Shown here: piece by piece, positions 1 through 6,525 of the stretch
Position numbering within the stretch: position 1 is the first letter of the stretch
How the letters are laid out: the number at the start of each line of letters is the position of its first letter
NCBI GenBank assembly: GCA_026645575.1
Contig: JAPKMW010000156.1
Span: 1-17,744 of the forward strand
Length of the DNA stretch: 17,744 nucleotides
Direction: 5' to 3'
Source: Caldilineaceae bacterium
GTDB lineage: Bacteria; Chloroflexota; Anaerolineae; Caldilineales; Caldilineaceae
The notes under the pieces: generated by a model
Databases searched by the model: none
What the model was told of the DNA's origin: nothing
What the model saw: the letters and a program-made list of their open reading frames with translations, nothing else
Position numbers and translations under genes: made by a program

Positions 1-279
1 TTTTCGTTCTATTTGTTGCGCTATAAATTGGATGCCTTTCTGCACATAAGGTCGCATGCCTTCAACTCTTGCAGCAACCAAATTTGGATCAGCATCGTTG
101 TAATGGCGCGATAATGGAATACGCTCTTCAAAGTTAGCTTTGTACACATTTATCAGATAGTTGCCTATCACTTTTACCTCTTCGATGTTACCTACCACAT
201 TCCCATGCCTCATATCATGCAGCAACTCCTGGCAAGAACGAAGAGCTAGATCTATACCTGCCTGACTAGAAGTAGTAAG
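1..279 (-). pseudogene. Truncated gene fragment of unknown function, cut by the IS and by the window edge
   Basis: Reading the minus strand from the IS junction, a single frame stays open for 93 codons to the window edge. It is preceded by an in-frame TAA at 280-282, next to the IS end. The encoded stretch contains LALRSCQELLHDMRHGN, then NIEEVKVIGNYLINVYKANF, then RHYNDADPNLVAARVEGM. It looks like ordinary soluble, largely helical coding sequence, but I do not recognise the family. No convincing start codon with a ribosome binding site is present, so the 5' end was probably lost at the IS junction. It is not a continuation of the sensor kinase on the other side of the IS: no N, G1 or G2 box of a histidine kinase ATPase is seen, and the frames do not join. 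Coding status is fairly sure; function is unknown. Confidence 0.5.
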
Positions 280-285
280 TTATAG

Positions 286-306
286 TTGACCCCAATGTCA
301 AGACCA
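286..306. repeat. Left terminal inverted repeat of the IS
   Basis: It reads TTGACCCCA, six unmatched bases, then AGACCA, and pairs with the reverse complement of 1637-1657, which has the same 9-bp and 6-bp blocks around six different bases. Confidence 0.8.
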
Positions 307-368
307 GAAAAGGCTGAAAATAAGAACCAAAATCCAAAGTGTTCGACCAAGGGAATCGTCACCTTTTC

Positions 369-393
369 CCCGCTTCCCTTCCCCCGAAGCGGG
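369..393. repeat. Subterminal hairpin in the IS
   Basis: A perfect 8-bp stem, CCCGCTTC (369-376) and GAAGCGGG (386-393), with a 9-nt C/T-rich loop lies in the 190-bp noncoding tail between the orfB stop and the IS end. No T-run follows it on either strand, so it is not a clear terminator. It could protect the element from read-through or be a transposase contact site; this is inference. Confidence 0.5.
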
Positions 394-479
394 CAGTTAG
401 TTGCATCGTTTCGGGGAGTGCCTTGCAAGGTGATTTTTGGTTTCACCGTGCTTTACCCATTCCGCACTCCTCAAGACGG

Positions 480-1322
480 TTAGCGCCCTTGCCCTCTGTA
501 AACCAAAGCCGGTGTCTGATAGCCCAAACTTTGATGAGGTCGTTCCCGGTTATAGAAGGTGAAGTAGCTATCCAACCCTCGAAAGAGCAGGGGAACCGTC
601 TCGTAGTGCTTGAGATAAATGTCTTCATACTTGACCGTACGCCAGAGGCGCTCATTAAAAATATTGTCAAAGGCGCGCCCTTTGCCATCCATACTGATCG
701 GGATCTGTGCCGCCTCCAACACCCCTGTAAAAGCTGTTGACGTGAATTGGGCGCCCTGGTCCGTGTTAAAAATCTCAGGACGCCCCTGAGCCAACGCTTG
801 CTGTAACGCCTCAAGACAGAAGGTACTCTCCAGCGTATTGGAGAGTTGCCAGGAAAGAACATACCGACTATACCAGTCCATCACTGCCACCAGATACATG
901 AAGCCTGTACGCATGGGAATATAGGTGATGTCTGTACTCCACACCTGATTAGGCCGGGTAATCGTTACCCCACGGAGCAGATACGGATATACTTTGTGTT
1001 CGCGATTCGCCTGGCTGAGGTTCGGTTTCGGGTAAATCGCTTGGATGCCCATCTTCTGCATGAGCCGTTGGACGCGCTTGTGATTGATCGCATACCCTTG
1101 TTCCTGTAGATAGACCGTCATGCGCGGCCACCCATAGAAGGGGGTACGCATGTATTGCTCGTCTATCAGGCGCATGAGGGCTAAATTCAGGGCGCTTTCC
1201 GTCGCCGGTTCGTAATAATAGCTGGCACGGTTCAAGTCCAGCAGCTCACACTGGCGACGGATACTCAGAGCGGGATGGTCAGGTTCAACCAAGCTACGGC
1301 GCATGTTCACCCCCTCAGGCAA
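480..1322 (-). CDS. IS3-family transposase OrfB (DDE integrase domain)
   Basis: It catalyses strand cleavage and transfer of the insertion sequence, normally as the OrfAB fusion. The 280-residue protein has an N-terminal HTH_21-type segment (CELLDLNRASYYY) followed by the rve integrase core. Catalytic residues are visible: the first Asp in WSTDITYIP, the second Asp in FNTDQGAQF, and the Glu in FNERLWRTVKYE. The typical C-terminal motif YNRERPHQSLGYQTP is present. The frame opens with TTG at 1322 inside orfA; the first ATG is at 1304. As in other IS3 elements, most product is probably made by -1 frameshifting from orfA rather than by independent initiation. No disruption is seen. Confidence 0.93.
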   Translation of the reverse strand: MPEGVNMRRSLVEPDHPALSIRRQCELLDLNRASYYYEPATESALNLALMRLIDEQYMRTPFYGWPRMTVYLQEQGYAINHKRVQRLMQKMGIQAIYPKPNLSQANREHKVYPYLLRGVTITRPNQVWSTDITYIPMRTGFMYLVAVMDWYSRYVLSWQLSNTLESTFCLEALQQALAQGRPEIFNTDQGAQFTSTAFTGVLEAAQIPISMDGKGRAFDNIFNERLWRTVKYEDIYLKHYETVPLLFRGLDSYFTFYNRERPHQSLGYQTPALVYRGQGR

Positions 1323-1599
1323 CTTTTTTTTTCAACCACTCAAGTTCCATCTTGAGGCGGCCAATCTGTTCGTATAAGGTGGCTTCATTCTCGGCTTGGG
1401 CCTGGGCAGCTTTGTCCGCTTTCTCATCGAACACTTCGACGCCCCCGTCTTGCAGTTGTTTTTTCCACTGCTTGACCTGGGTTGGATGCACTTCATGCGC
1501 ACTCGCAATTGCGTTGATCGTTTTCAACTCTTTCAGCGCTTCCAGCGCTACTTGAAACTTAAATTTGGCACCGAATTGTCGTCGTTGTTTTCTCATCAT
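1315..1599 (-). CDS. IS3-family OrfA (DNA-binding helix-turn-helix protein)
   Basis: This small protein supplies sequence-specific binding to the IS ends and the upstream half of the OrfAB transposase. It contains a helix-turn-helix (about residues 15-50: FGAKFKFQVALEALKELKT then EVHPTQVKQWKKQL) followed by a leucine-zipper-like C-terminus ending LKMELEWLKKKVA. The longest frame begins at ATG 1611. A GGAGGGG ribosome binding site lies just after that codon and directly before two consecutive ATGs at 1599 and 1596, so I place the start at 1599 (94 residues). Its 3' end overlaps orfB by 8 bases around a nine-A run, the typical IS3 arrangement. Confidence 0.9.
   Translation of the reverse strand: MMRKQRRQFGAKFKFQVALEALKELKTINAIASAHEVHPTQVKQWKKQLQDGGVEVFDEKADKAAQAQAENEATLYEQIGRLKMELEWLKKKVA
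1323..1333 (-). other. Programmed -1 frameshift site between orfA and orfB
   Basis: On the minus strand the end of orfA reads TTG AAA AAA AAA GTT GCC TGA, a run of nine A (complement of 1324-1332) containing the slippery heptamer A AAA AAA. A -1 slip continues as TTG CCT GAG into the orfB frame before the orfA stop. Frameshifting on A-runs is well established for IS3 elements; slippage here is inferred from sequence. Confidence 0.8.
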
Positions 1600-1636
1600 A
1601 CCCCTCCACATGATTGCTGCTTAGTATCTTAACATG

Positions 1637-1657
1637 TGGTCTAGTTTCTGGGGTCAA
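1637..1657. repeat. Right terminal inverted repeat of the IS
   Basis: The minus strand reads TTGACCCCA, six unmatched bases, AGACCA, mirroring the left end. TTGACC at the tip also resembles a -35 box facing orfA, but no good -10 is found at the right distance. Confidence 0.8.
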
Positions 1658-2765
1658 TTATAATGATCAGGCTCAACATCTGCGCAGTGTTGTCATGCAG
1701 TTCGCGCGCCAGTTGATTGCGCACTTCTTCCTGCGCTTTGATAATGCGCTCCTGTTCTTGACGCAGATTCTCATAAAGCTGGGCATTTTCCAAAGCAATG
1801 GCAATTTGCTGCCCCATGGTCGTCAACCACTCCGCATCGGCAGAGGTAAAGCCTTCCTCACTTTCTTTGTTCAAAACCTCCAACACACCTACCGTGCGAT
1901 CCTGAATGCGCAAGGGCACACAGACAATGTTTTGTGTGGAAAAGCCGGTCTGGGAATCGACAGCCGAATTAAAGAGTTTGCTCTTTTGCGTATTATTGAC
2001 AATCAAGGGTTGACCGTGCATGGCGACCCAACCGACAACGCCGTGGGTCAGGGGGATGCGCTTTTCTTCCAAGACCTGAGCTGCCGCCCCTTTTGCCACC
2101 ATAAAGACCAGTTCGCGTTGTTTGGTATCAATGCTGAAGAGCGTGGCCGCTTTCGCCTGTAAAATCGAAGCGGCCAACTCGGTTGTTTGGTGGAAAACGG
2201 TTTTTAGATCCAGCGTGCTAGTAATTGCCTGAGAAATTTGATAGAGCAAGTGTACCTGGTCAAGCCGCTGCTGCGTGGCGTGCAACTGCTGCGAGCGCAA
2301 ACCATTGATGGCATAGAAATGAACCAGCCCCGACAACTCTGTTTCATTGATCCCCAGCAACGTTGCTTCTTTGGTAAAGATAAAGGTGATGGTCGCCCGC
2401 AACACCTGTTCAACGACAATATATATGTGCAAAGCGCGGTCACTACATTCACCGCTGCTATCCACGGTCAACCAGGTATGAAACGGGGCATCGACCACAG
2501 TCTGGGCTGATTTCTCCCATCCCTCCAGATAGGTAATCGTGCTTGGCGCTAACTCGCCCACACGAATAATGGTGGAAACGAGTAGCGGATCGCTATCCAG
2601 CAGACGCAAACTTACCGCCTTGGCCTTGACTGTGACGCATAAGTTTTCGATAGTACACTGCCAATACTCCTGCAAACGATACCCGTCCAGCAGATGATTC
2701 AGTTGTAACGCTTCTGTAAAAAGTGATGAACAAGTCGTTGCCACTGCGTGCCTTTCTATACCCAT
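1641..2765 (-). pseudogene. GAF-domain sensor histidine kinase, truncated by the IS after the H-box
   Basis: This is the remnant of a cytoplasmic two-component sensor. Residues 25-155 look like a divergent GAF domain. Residues 185-330 are a clear GAF domain (HGVVGWVAMHGQPLIVNN, then VGVLEVLNK, then AIALENAQLYENL). A short coiled linker (332-350) leads into a HisKA_3 dimerisation box, QLARELHDNTAQMLS, with phosphoacceptor His357. Native coding ends near Ile370; the last residues (DPRN) and the stop come from the IS end. The HATPase domain is missing, so the remnant could bind a ligand and dimerise but not autophosphorylate. The longest frame starts at ATG 2765 with no clear ribosome site. GTG at 2744 has GAAAGG six bases upstream and may be the true start. 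No transmembrane segment is seen and no response regulator is adjacent. Confidence 0.85.
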
Positions 2766-2804
2766 TCAATCGATGGGAATCATATCGCACTTACGAATAG
2801 GACA

Positions 2805-2832
2805 ATTATACTACGATTTCAGATATGCACAA
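2805..2832 (-). promoter_or_regulatory. Candidate promoter of the truncated sensor kinase
   Basis: The minus strand has a perfect TATAAT (complement of 2805-2810) preceded at 16 bp by TTGTGC (complement of 2827-2832), which matches only the first three bases of the -35 consensus. It is about 40 bp upstream of the first possible start codon. Confidence 0.45.
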
Positions 2833-3010
2833 CTTACATATTACTTACTCAATGCATTGGTTTTGCAAAATTACTATATAACCGCTGTGGGTTCTTAGCC
2901 AAACAGCGATAGCCAAAATCTTTAACAATATTTTCACCAAAACCTTACGAAAATACAAGTCTTGCAACGGAGCGGAACAGAGGAACGTTCCGACCTGGAA
3001 GCCGGCCAAT
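2833..3010. other. AT-rich gap between recA terminator and sensor kinase promoter
   Basis: No credible gene is seen. The only structure is a 10-bp palindrome GGAACGTTCC (2982-2991) with an extra CGGAAC half-copy at 2973-2978, which pairs with GTTCCG at 2987-2992. GAAC/GTTC half-sites recall Gram-positive LexA boxes, but the spacing here differs and the site is not at a promoter, so no function is assigned. Confidence 0.4.
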
Positions 3011-3049
3011 AAAAATACGCCATTGGACAGAGCAAGAGCCAATGGCGTA
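3011..3049 (-). terminator. Rho-independent terminator of recA
   Basis: A perfect 11-bp stem, TACGCCATTGG (3016-3026) and CCAATGGCGTA (3039-3049), with a 12-nt loop is followed on the minus strand by TTTTTATTGG. It starts about 65 bp downstream of the recA stop. Confidence 0.85.
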
Positions 3050-3115
3050 CAGTTGATATTGTTGATAGCGGTAGGACGAATGTTAGAGCATCACGACAAG
3101 CATCAAGGAAGGATT

Positions 3116-4231
3116 TTAGGCGGCGTCGGCAAAGGCAACTTCATCATCGCCTTTGCTGCCAACCCCTTCGGCCTCCTCCATGCCACCCTTGGTGGCAAAG
3201 TTAACCGCCAGACCGGCATTGTTGCGAATCTGCGTTTCGATCTCCGCCGCCAACGTGGTATTTTCATCCAGGAAGGCTTTGGCATTCTCCCGTCCTTGCC
3301 CCAAGCGAATCTCACCATAATTGTAGAAGCTGCCACGCTTGGTGATAATATCCAGCGAAACGCCCAAGTCAATCAAGTCACCCATGGTGCTGATGCCTTC
3401 ATTGTACATAATGTCAAACTCTGCCACCTTAAAGGGGGGAGCGACTTTATTTTTACGAATGGTGACGCGCGTGCGATTGCCGACCACATCCGTGCCTTGC
3501 TTGATCGATTCAATACGGCGAATATCCATACGCACACTAGCGTAGAACTTGAGCGCCATACCGCCGGTAGTCGTTTCCGGGTTGCCGAACATGACGCCGA
3601 TCTTCTGGCGCAATTGGTTGGTGAAGATCATGCAAGTGCCGCTCGATTTTACAGCGCCGGTCAATTTGCGCAACGCCTGGCTCATCAAACGGGCTTGCAG
3701 ACCAACGTGGCTATCACCCATGTCGCCTTCGATCTCGGCGCGCGGCACCAATGCTGCTACACTATCGACCACCACCACATCAATGGCGCCAGAGCGCACC
3801 AATGCTTCGGCAATTTCTAGCGCCTGCTCACCAGTATCGGGCTGGCTGACATAGAGGCTATTAATATCTACACCAATCTTGGCGGCGTAGGTGGGATCGA
3901 GCGCATGTTCAACATCAATAAAGCCACAGATGCCACCCCGTTTTTGCGCTTCGGCAATCACATGTAAACAGACGGTCGTCTTCCCAGAGCTTTCCGGCCC
4001 GTAGATTTCGATGACACGACCGCGCGGCACGCCACCAATCCCCAGCGCCAGATCCAGACTCAAGCTACCCGAGGGGATGGCTTCAACCGTCATCTTGGTC
4101 GCTTCCCCCAGTTTCATCACGACCCCATCGCCAAACTTTTTATTGAGATTAGCCAGGGTTGTCTCTAAGGCTTTCGCCTTACCACTATCCTCGACCTGTT
4201 CGACTGCGGTTACAGTTTTTTTGGCTGCCAT
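3116..4231 (-). CDS. recA: RecA recombinase
   Basis: ATP-dependent strand-exchange protein of homologous recombination and co-protease for LexA self-cleavage. The 371-residue sequence is collinear with bacterial RecA. The N-terminal domain is followed by Walker [10 protein letters not shown] (78-86), the catalytic Glu108 in [10 protein letters not shown], Walker B VVVVDS (152-157), and DNA-binding loop L2 beginning [20 protein letters not shown] (205-224). The C-terminal domain ends in an acidic tail ([20 protein letters not shown]), as usual. Start ATG 4231 has GAGAGGG upstream at good spacing. It is monocistronic: its own terminator lies downstream and the next gene upstream is divergent. 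The promoter region carries phased repeats, which suggests SOS-type regulation. Confidence 0.99.
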   Translation of the reverse strand: MAAKKTVTAVEQVEDSGKAKALETTLANLNKKFGDGVVMKLGEATKMTVEAIPSGSLSLDLALGIGGVPRGRVIEIYGPESSGKTTVCLHVIAEAQKRGGICGFIDVEHALDPTYAAKIGVDINSLYVSQPDTGEQALEIAEALVRSGAIDVVVVDSVAALVPRAEIEGDMGDSHVGLQARLMSQALRKLTGAVKSSGTCMIFTNQLRQKIGVMFGNPETTTGGMALKFYASVRMDIRRIESIKQGTDVVGNRTRVTIRKNKVAPPFKVAEFDIMYNEGISTMGDLIDLGVSLDIITKRGSFYNYGEIRLGQGRENAKAFLDENTTLAAEIETQIRNNAGLAVNFATKGGMEEAEGVGSKGDDEVAFADAA

Positions 4232-4287
4232 AATTCCCTCTCAAGCATATTCTGATCGCAAAAGCTCTTTGCCCCTAGCCCCATAGC

Positions 4288-4347
4288 GGCACCCGGCAGT
4301 GTACTATAGCAGTGTACTATAAAAGAGTACAATAGCCGCCGGGTGCC
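4288..4347. repeat. 10-bp inverted repeat bracketing the recA promoter
   Basis: GGCACCCGGC (4288-4297) and GCCGGGTGCC (4338-4347) form a perfect inverted repeat whose 40-bp interior is almost exactly the phased-repeat promoter. Because transcription should start near the inner end of the first arm, only one arm would be in the mRNA. The symmetry is therefore more likely to act as DNA than as an RNA hairpin. Confidence 0.6.
4296..4334 (-). promoter_or_regulatory. recA promoter overlapped by three phased 13-bp repeats (candidate operator)
   Basis: The 13-mer GCAGTGTACTATA occurs twice back to back (4296-4308, 4309-4321). A third degenerate copy keeps GTACAATA in the same phase, so the GTACTATA cores start at 4301, 4314 and 4327. 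On the minus strand these form TTGTAC (complement of 4327-4332), an 18-bp spacer and TATAGT (complement of 4303-4308), a plausible recA promoter. A repressor on the repeats would cover -35, spacer and -10. The binding protein is not identified; LexA is an inference from the gene controlled. Confidence 0.6.
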
Positions 4348-4448
4348 ACCATGAGACTATAACGACACAATCGCATGTTGTCACAGTATAGCTCATGCGT
4401 TCTAGCAAGTCAAATTGGATTGAGGCTGGGAAATAGGTAGACAGGGAA

Positions 4449-4515
4449 ATAGGTAGACAGGTAGACAGGTAGACAGGGAAACAGGACGTATCTACCTGTC
4501 TACCTGTCTACCTAT
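4449..4515. repeat. Long perfect inverted repeat built from an 8-bp unit
   Basis: The arms 4449-4473 and 4491-4515 are a perfect 25-bp inverted repeat with a 17-nt spacer. Each arm consists of tandem GGTAGACA units (or its complement TGTCTACC). Degenerate extra copies extend left to about 4431. It lies in the roughly 400-bp divergent gap between recA and the next gene. No T-run follows, so it is not an obvious terminator. Confidence 0.85.
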
Positions 4516-4542
4516 ACTGCAATTCAATCCTTCCGTTTTTTT

Positions 4543-4580
4543 GTGGTATACCAAAAGCTGCTATAATTTTGGTATACCAC
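4543..4580 (+). promoter_or_regulatory. Promoter with -10 box inside a 14-bp dyad (candidate repressor site)
   Basis: GTGGTATACCAAAA (4543-4556) and TTTTGGTATACCAC (4567-4580) are a perfect 14-bp inverted repeat, each containing the 8-bp palindrome GGTATACC. A consensus -10, TATAAT (4562-4567), lies in the centre. A -35 is weak: TTGTGG at 4541-4546, 15 bp upstream. The two palindromes are 28 bp apart and flank the -10. GT-TA-AC spacing is seen in GntR-family operators, but the regulator is unknown. Confidence 0.65.
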
Positions 4581-4629
4581 CCTATCTGCCCGATCAACCT
4601 TGCTAACCTTTTGCTCATGTAGAGGAATC

Positions 4630-5019
4630 GTGCAACGACGAAAATTAAACCGAGCTTGGGAGACTTTGCGGGCGATGCCGATGCCAGCGATTGCATCGGA
4701 TCGTCTGGTGGATCTGCATAACGATTTGACCGACTACGACACAACCATCGCCAAAATCATGCGTGAGTTCTTACGGGGCCGTACCATCAACAAACATGAG
4801 GCCCGCATTGATGTAGAACTTGAGGAATCGTTGCGCGCGTTTAAGACCGAATCACCGGCGGAGGTCGAGTGTCGCCGGGAATTATTGCGTTACAAGCGTC
4901 GCATTGATGATGTGATTCGCGAGCTGTTACGTCTGCTTGGTCAAAATGGACAGATCCAAAACGGCTATAGTCAAAATGGACAAAGTAAAGTAGAAGTTGA
5001 TGAATTGGAAGAAATATAG
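4630..5019 (+). CDS. Small charged helical protein of unknown function
   Basis: I do not recognise this 129-residue protein. The longest frame opens at TTG 4600, but GTG 4630 follows AGAGGA and is the better start, giving VQRRKLNRAW. Residues 25-105 are rich in Arg, Glu, Asp and Leu with heptad-like spacing (LHNDLTDYDTTIAKIMREFL, then RRELLRYKRRIDDVIRELL), which suggests a helical bundle or coiled coil. The tail is hydrophilic and Gln/Asn/Gly rich (QNGQIQNGYSQNGQS), partly encoded by a 13-bp repeat GTCAAAATGGACA at 4940 and 4970, and ends acidic. No signal peptide or membrane segment is present. It has its own dyad-controlled promoter and a strong terminator, so it is probably a regulated single gene. 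Confidence 0.75.
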   Translation: MQRRKLNRAWETLRAMPMPAIASDRLVDLHNDLTDYDTTIAKIMREFLRGRTINKHEARIDVELEESLRAFKTESPAEVECRRELLRYKRRIDDVIRELLRLLGQNGQIQNGYSQNGQSKVEVDELEEI

Positions 5020-5023
5020 CGCA

Positions 5024-5062
5024 AAACAAAAGGCCGTCACAGTTTGTGACGGCCTTTTGTTT
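5024..5062. terminator. Bidirectional intrinsic terminator between convergent genes
   Basis: A perfect 17-bp stem (5024-5040 with 5046-5062) and loop AGTTT have a GC core GGCCGTCAC and A/T-rich outer arms. Transcripts from either side therefore end in TTTTGTTT. It starts 5 bp after the stop of the upstream plus-strand gene, and its outer arm overlaps the stop codon of the minus-strand acyltransferase. Confidence 0.93.
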
Positions 5063-5816
5063 AGATCGGTTCGCTATTCAAATTACGATACGGCCCACGA
5101 TTTTCCGGCGGAAAGAGAATCGCCACGCGTTGCATGATCTGCTCGGCCAAACGGTCTAGGCGATGGCGGCGTTCGATCTTTTGTAAATTGGGTTCAATGG
5201 TCAAGGGGCCAAAGGCCGGCCCAATGCGGATGGTGACATTGGTGCGCCGAAACTTCATAATATTCGGCAAAATCTTTTCCGTACCTAATAACGCCACCGG
5301 TAGGATACGCGCCTGGCTCTGTAAAGCCAGATAAGCTGTTCCCGGCTCCGGGTGGGTCAGTTGGGCGTCATAACGGGAGATAAAGCCGTAGCTATCTTCC
5401 ACAATTACCTCACCGCGTGCCCGCCGTTCAGCATAGCGCGGGTCGATGCCCCCTTCGGGAAAAATGGCAACCACACGACCTTGACGTAAGCGATCAATCG
5501 CAGCGGTCAACGCTTTGCGGTCAACCTGACCACGCCAGATAGGAATGCCGTGAAAGGCGCGCATAAACATGCGCACAAACCAGAAGCGCTGTGATTCGCT
5601 GGCGACCATGAAGGCCGGCTGAAAGGGCAAGCTTAGGGTCAAAAGCGGCGCATCAAACCAGCTAAAGTGGTTGGCAATCACAATCAACGGCCCATCTTTG
5701 GGTACGTTCTCCAGCCCATCGATCTTCAAATTCAGCAATACCCGACTGGCGAACCGCCCAAAAAGCAACAAAGACCAGCCCAAAATAAAATTTGAAATCC
5801 CTTTGATCGGCTGCAT
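5061..5816 (-). CDS. PlsC-like 1-acyl-glycerol-3-phosphate acyltransferase family protein
   Basis: Probable membrane-associated acyltransferase that adds an acyl chain to a glycerophospholipid precursor or related acceptor. The 251-residue sequence shows the LPLAT motifs in order: NHFSWFD (49-55, catalytic His50 and Asp55), IPIWRG (91-96), FPEGG (119-123), and a later ILPVALLGTE segment (171-180). A hydrophobic N-terminal stretch (FILGWSLLLFG) may anchor it to the membrane. Between motif III and the later block there is a charged stretch, RYAERRARGEVIVEDSYGF. Start ATG 5816 is preceded by GGAGAGAGG. Exact acceptor specificity cannot be told from sequence. It is transcribed alone and convergent with the small helical protein. 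Confidence 0.9.
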   Translation of the reverse strand: MQPIKGISNFILGWSLLLFGRFASRVLLNLKIDGLENVPKDGPLIVIANHFSWFDAPLLTLSLPFQPAFMVASESQRFWFVRMFMRAFHGIPIWRGQVDRKALTAAIDRLRQGRVVAIFPEGGIDPRYAERRARGEVIVEDSYGFISRYDAQLTHPEPGTAYLALQSQARILPVALLGTEKILPNIMKFRRTNVTIRIGPAFGPLTIEPNLQKIERRHRLDRLAEQIMQRVAILFPPENRGPYRNLNSEPI

Positions 5817-5861
5817 ACCTCTCTCCTACAAAAGTGCGTGTTGCGATTTTCATGAATATTG

Positions 5862-5876
5862 CCACCACTGTGGTGG
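5862..5876. promoter_or_regulatory. 15-bp palindrome in the divergent gap
   Basis: CCACCAC-T-GTGGTGG is a perfect 7-bp dyad around one base, located about 46 bp upstream of the acyltransferase start and 250 bp upstream of the importer cluster. Position and symmetry suit a dimeric regulator; none is identified. The rest of 5817-6080 shows only a short CAAAAG/CTTTTG dyad (about 5974-5990). Confidence 0.4.
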
Positions 5877-6080
5877 AAATGCAAATGCGTTATCCAGATG
5901 TGATGATTTCCGGCGCTTTGCTCTGGAACAGCGGTGATAATACTAAAAAATACTTAAATGTTTGTAATGGTTAGGCAAAAGTAGCGCTTTTGTAGAGAAA
6001 ACATTGTGCAGATTTGCTATAGGCGACAGGAACTGTTCTTTTGTACGATCAAGAAACATTCATTCTGCTGCCAGATCGTG

Positions 6081-6086
6081 TATAAT
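6081..6086 (+). promoter_or_regulatory. -10 box of the BMP importer cluster promoter
   Basis: A consensus TATAAT lies 39 bp upstream of the first gene of the cluster, with TG directly before it. No good -35 is seen at 16-18 bp; the region there reads ATTCAT. A partial dyad ACGATC (6045-6050) and GATCGT (6074-6079) ends just before the -10. Confidence 0.5.
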
Positions 6087-6125
6087 GGTCGCAACCTACC
6101 ACAATCCCAAAAAATGGAGAGATCT

Positions 6126-6521
6126 GTGACAACTGTCTATCTTGCTGTTAATGGTACACTCATGCGCGGTTTGGCATTGAATCAAAATTTGCTAAACGTG
6201 GGCGCCCGCTTTGTGTGCGAAGCCGCCACCGACGCCGCCTATCGACTGTGGACAATCGGGGATCGTCACCCGGCCATGATGCGCTTCGCCGAGGGCGGCC
6301 GTTCCATTGCCCTGGAAATCTGGGAGTTGCCGGCAGCGGCCATCGCCACCATCCTGCAACAGGAGCCGGCCGGTCTCTGCATCGGGCGGATCACCCTGGA
6401 CACTGGCGAAAGTATGCTGGGCGTCTTGGGTGAAGCGTATCTGTGTGCGACCGGCGTTGAGATCACCCACTTTGGCGGCTGGCGCGCCTATATGGCGAGC
6501 AAAGGAACGGGAGGTTCGTAG
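6126..6521 (+). CDS. Stand-alone allophanate hydrolase C-terminal-domain-like protein
   Basis: The 131-residue protein resembles the C-terminal (GGCT-like) domain of allophanate hydrolase AtzF/DUR1,2. It has an N-terminal strand and turn [19 protein letters not shown] (5-23), GARFV (26-30), an [12 protein letters not shown] segment (38-49), EIWELPAAA (64-72), GIGRITLD-like (86-92), a LGEA strand (101-104) and the characteristic [11 protein letters not shown] (113-123). In AtzF this domain follows an amidase domain and assists allophanate handling; here no amidase is attached. Start GTG 6126 has GGAGAG upstream; an in-frame ATG at 6114 would overlap that site. The gene ends 4 bp before the importer ATPase, which suggests cotranslation and a shared substrate. 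The exact reaction is unknown. Confidence 0.8.
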   Translation: MTTVYLAVNGTLMRGLALNQNLLNVGARFVCEAATDAAYRLWTIGDRHPAMMRFAEGGRSIALEIWELPAAAIATILQQEPAGLCIGRITLDTGESMLGVLGEAYLCATGVEITHFGGWRAYMASKGTGGS

Positions 6522-6525
6522 CCGT

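Larger units (their letters stand above)
286..1657 (-). mobile_element. IS3-family insertion sequence, about 1.37 kb
   Basis: Two overlapping minus-strand genes (orfA with a helix-turn-helix, orfB with a DDE integrase core) are bounded by imperfect terminal inverted repeats starting TTGACCCCA (or TGACCCCA, matching the TG...CA ends usual in IS3 elements). Length, gene order, overlap and frameshift site all fit IS3. TTATA occurs outside both ends (280-284 and 1658-1662), but one extra G (285) separates it from the left repeat. It may therefore be a 5-bp target duplication or a chance AT-rich match. The element has inserted immediately after the H-box of a sensor kinase. Both genes look intact, so it may be active. 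Confidence 0.9.

Noticed and set aside
1..279. Continuation of the sensor kinase beyond the IS
   Set aside because: No ATPase-domain motifs are present, the frame differs, and the sequence does not continue a HisKA_3 helix.
280..1662. TTATA as proven target-site duplication
   Set aside because: An extra base separates one copy from the IS end, the flanks are AT-rich, and the flanking genes do not join, so it may be chance.
2982..2991. GGAACGTTCC as a LexA box
   Set aside because: Half-site spacing differs from the known GAAC-N4-GTTC form and it lies downstream of recA, not at its promoter.
2845..3042. 65-codon minus-strand ORF in the recA-kinase gap
   Set aside because: Its start lies within the recA terminator hairpin, no ribosome site is present and the sequence resembles no protein.
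4431..4515. CRISPR-like array
   Set aside because: The repeats are 8-bp tandem units without spacers, mirrored as an inverted repeat, and no cas gene is nearby.
6307..6525. In-frame upstream extension of the importer ATPase
   Set aside because: It overlaps the allophanate-domain gene in another frame, and ATG 6526 directly precedes the first ABC domain strand with normal spacing.
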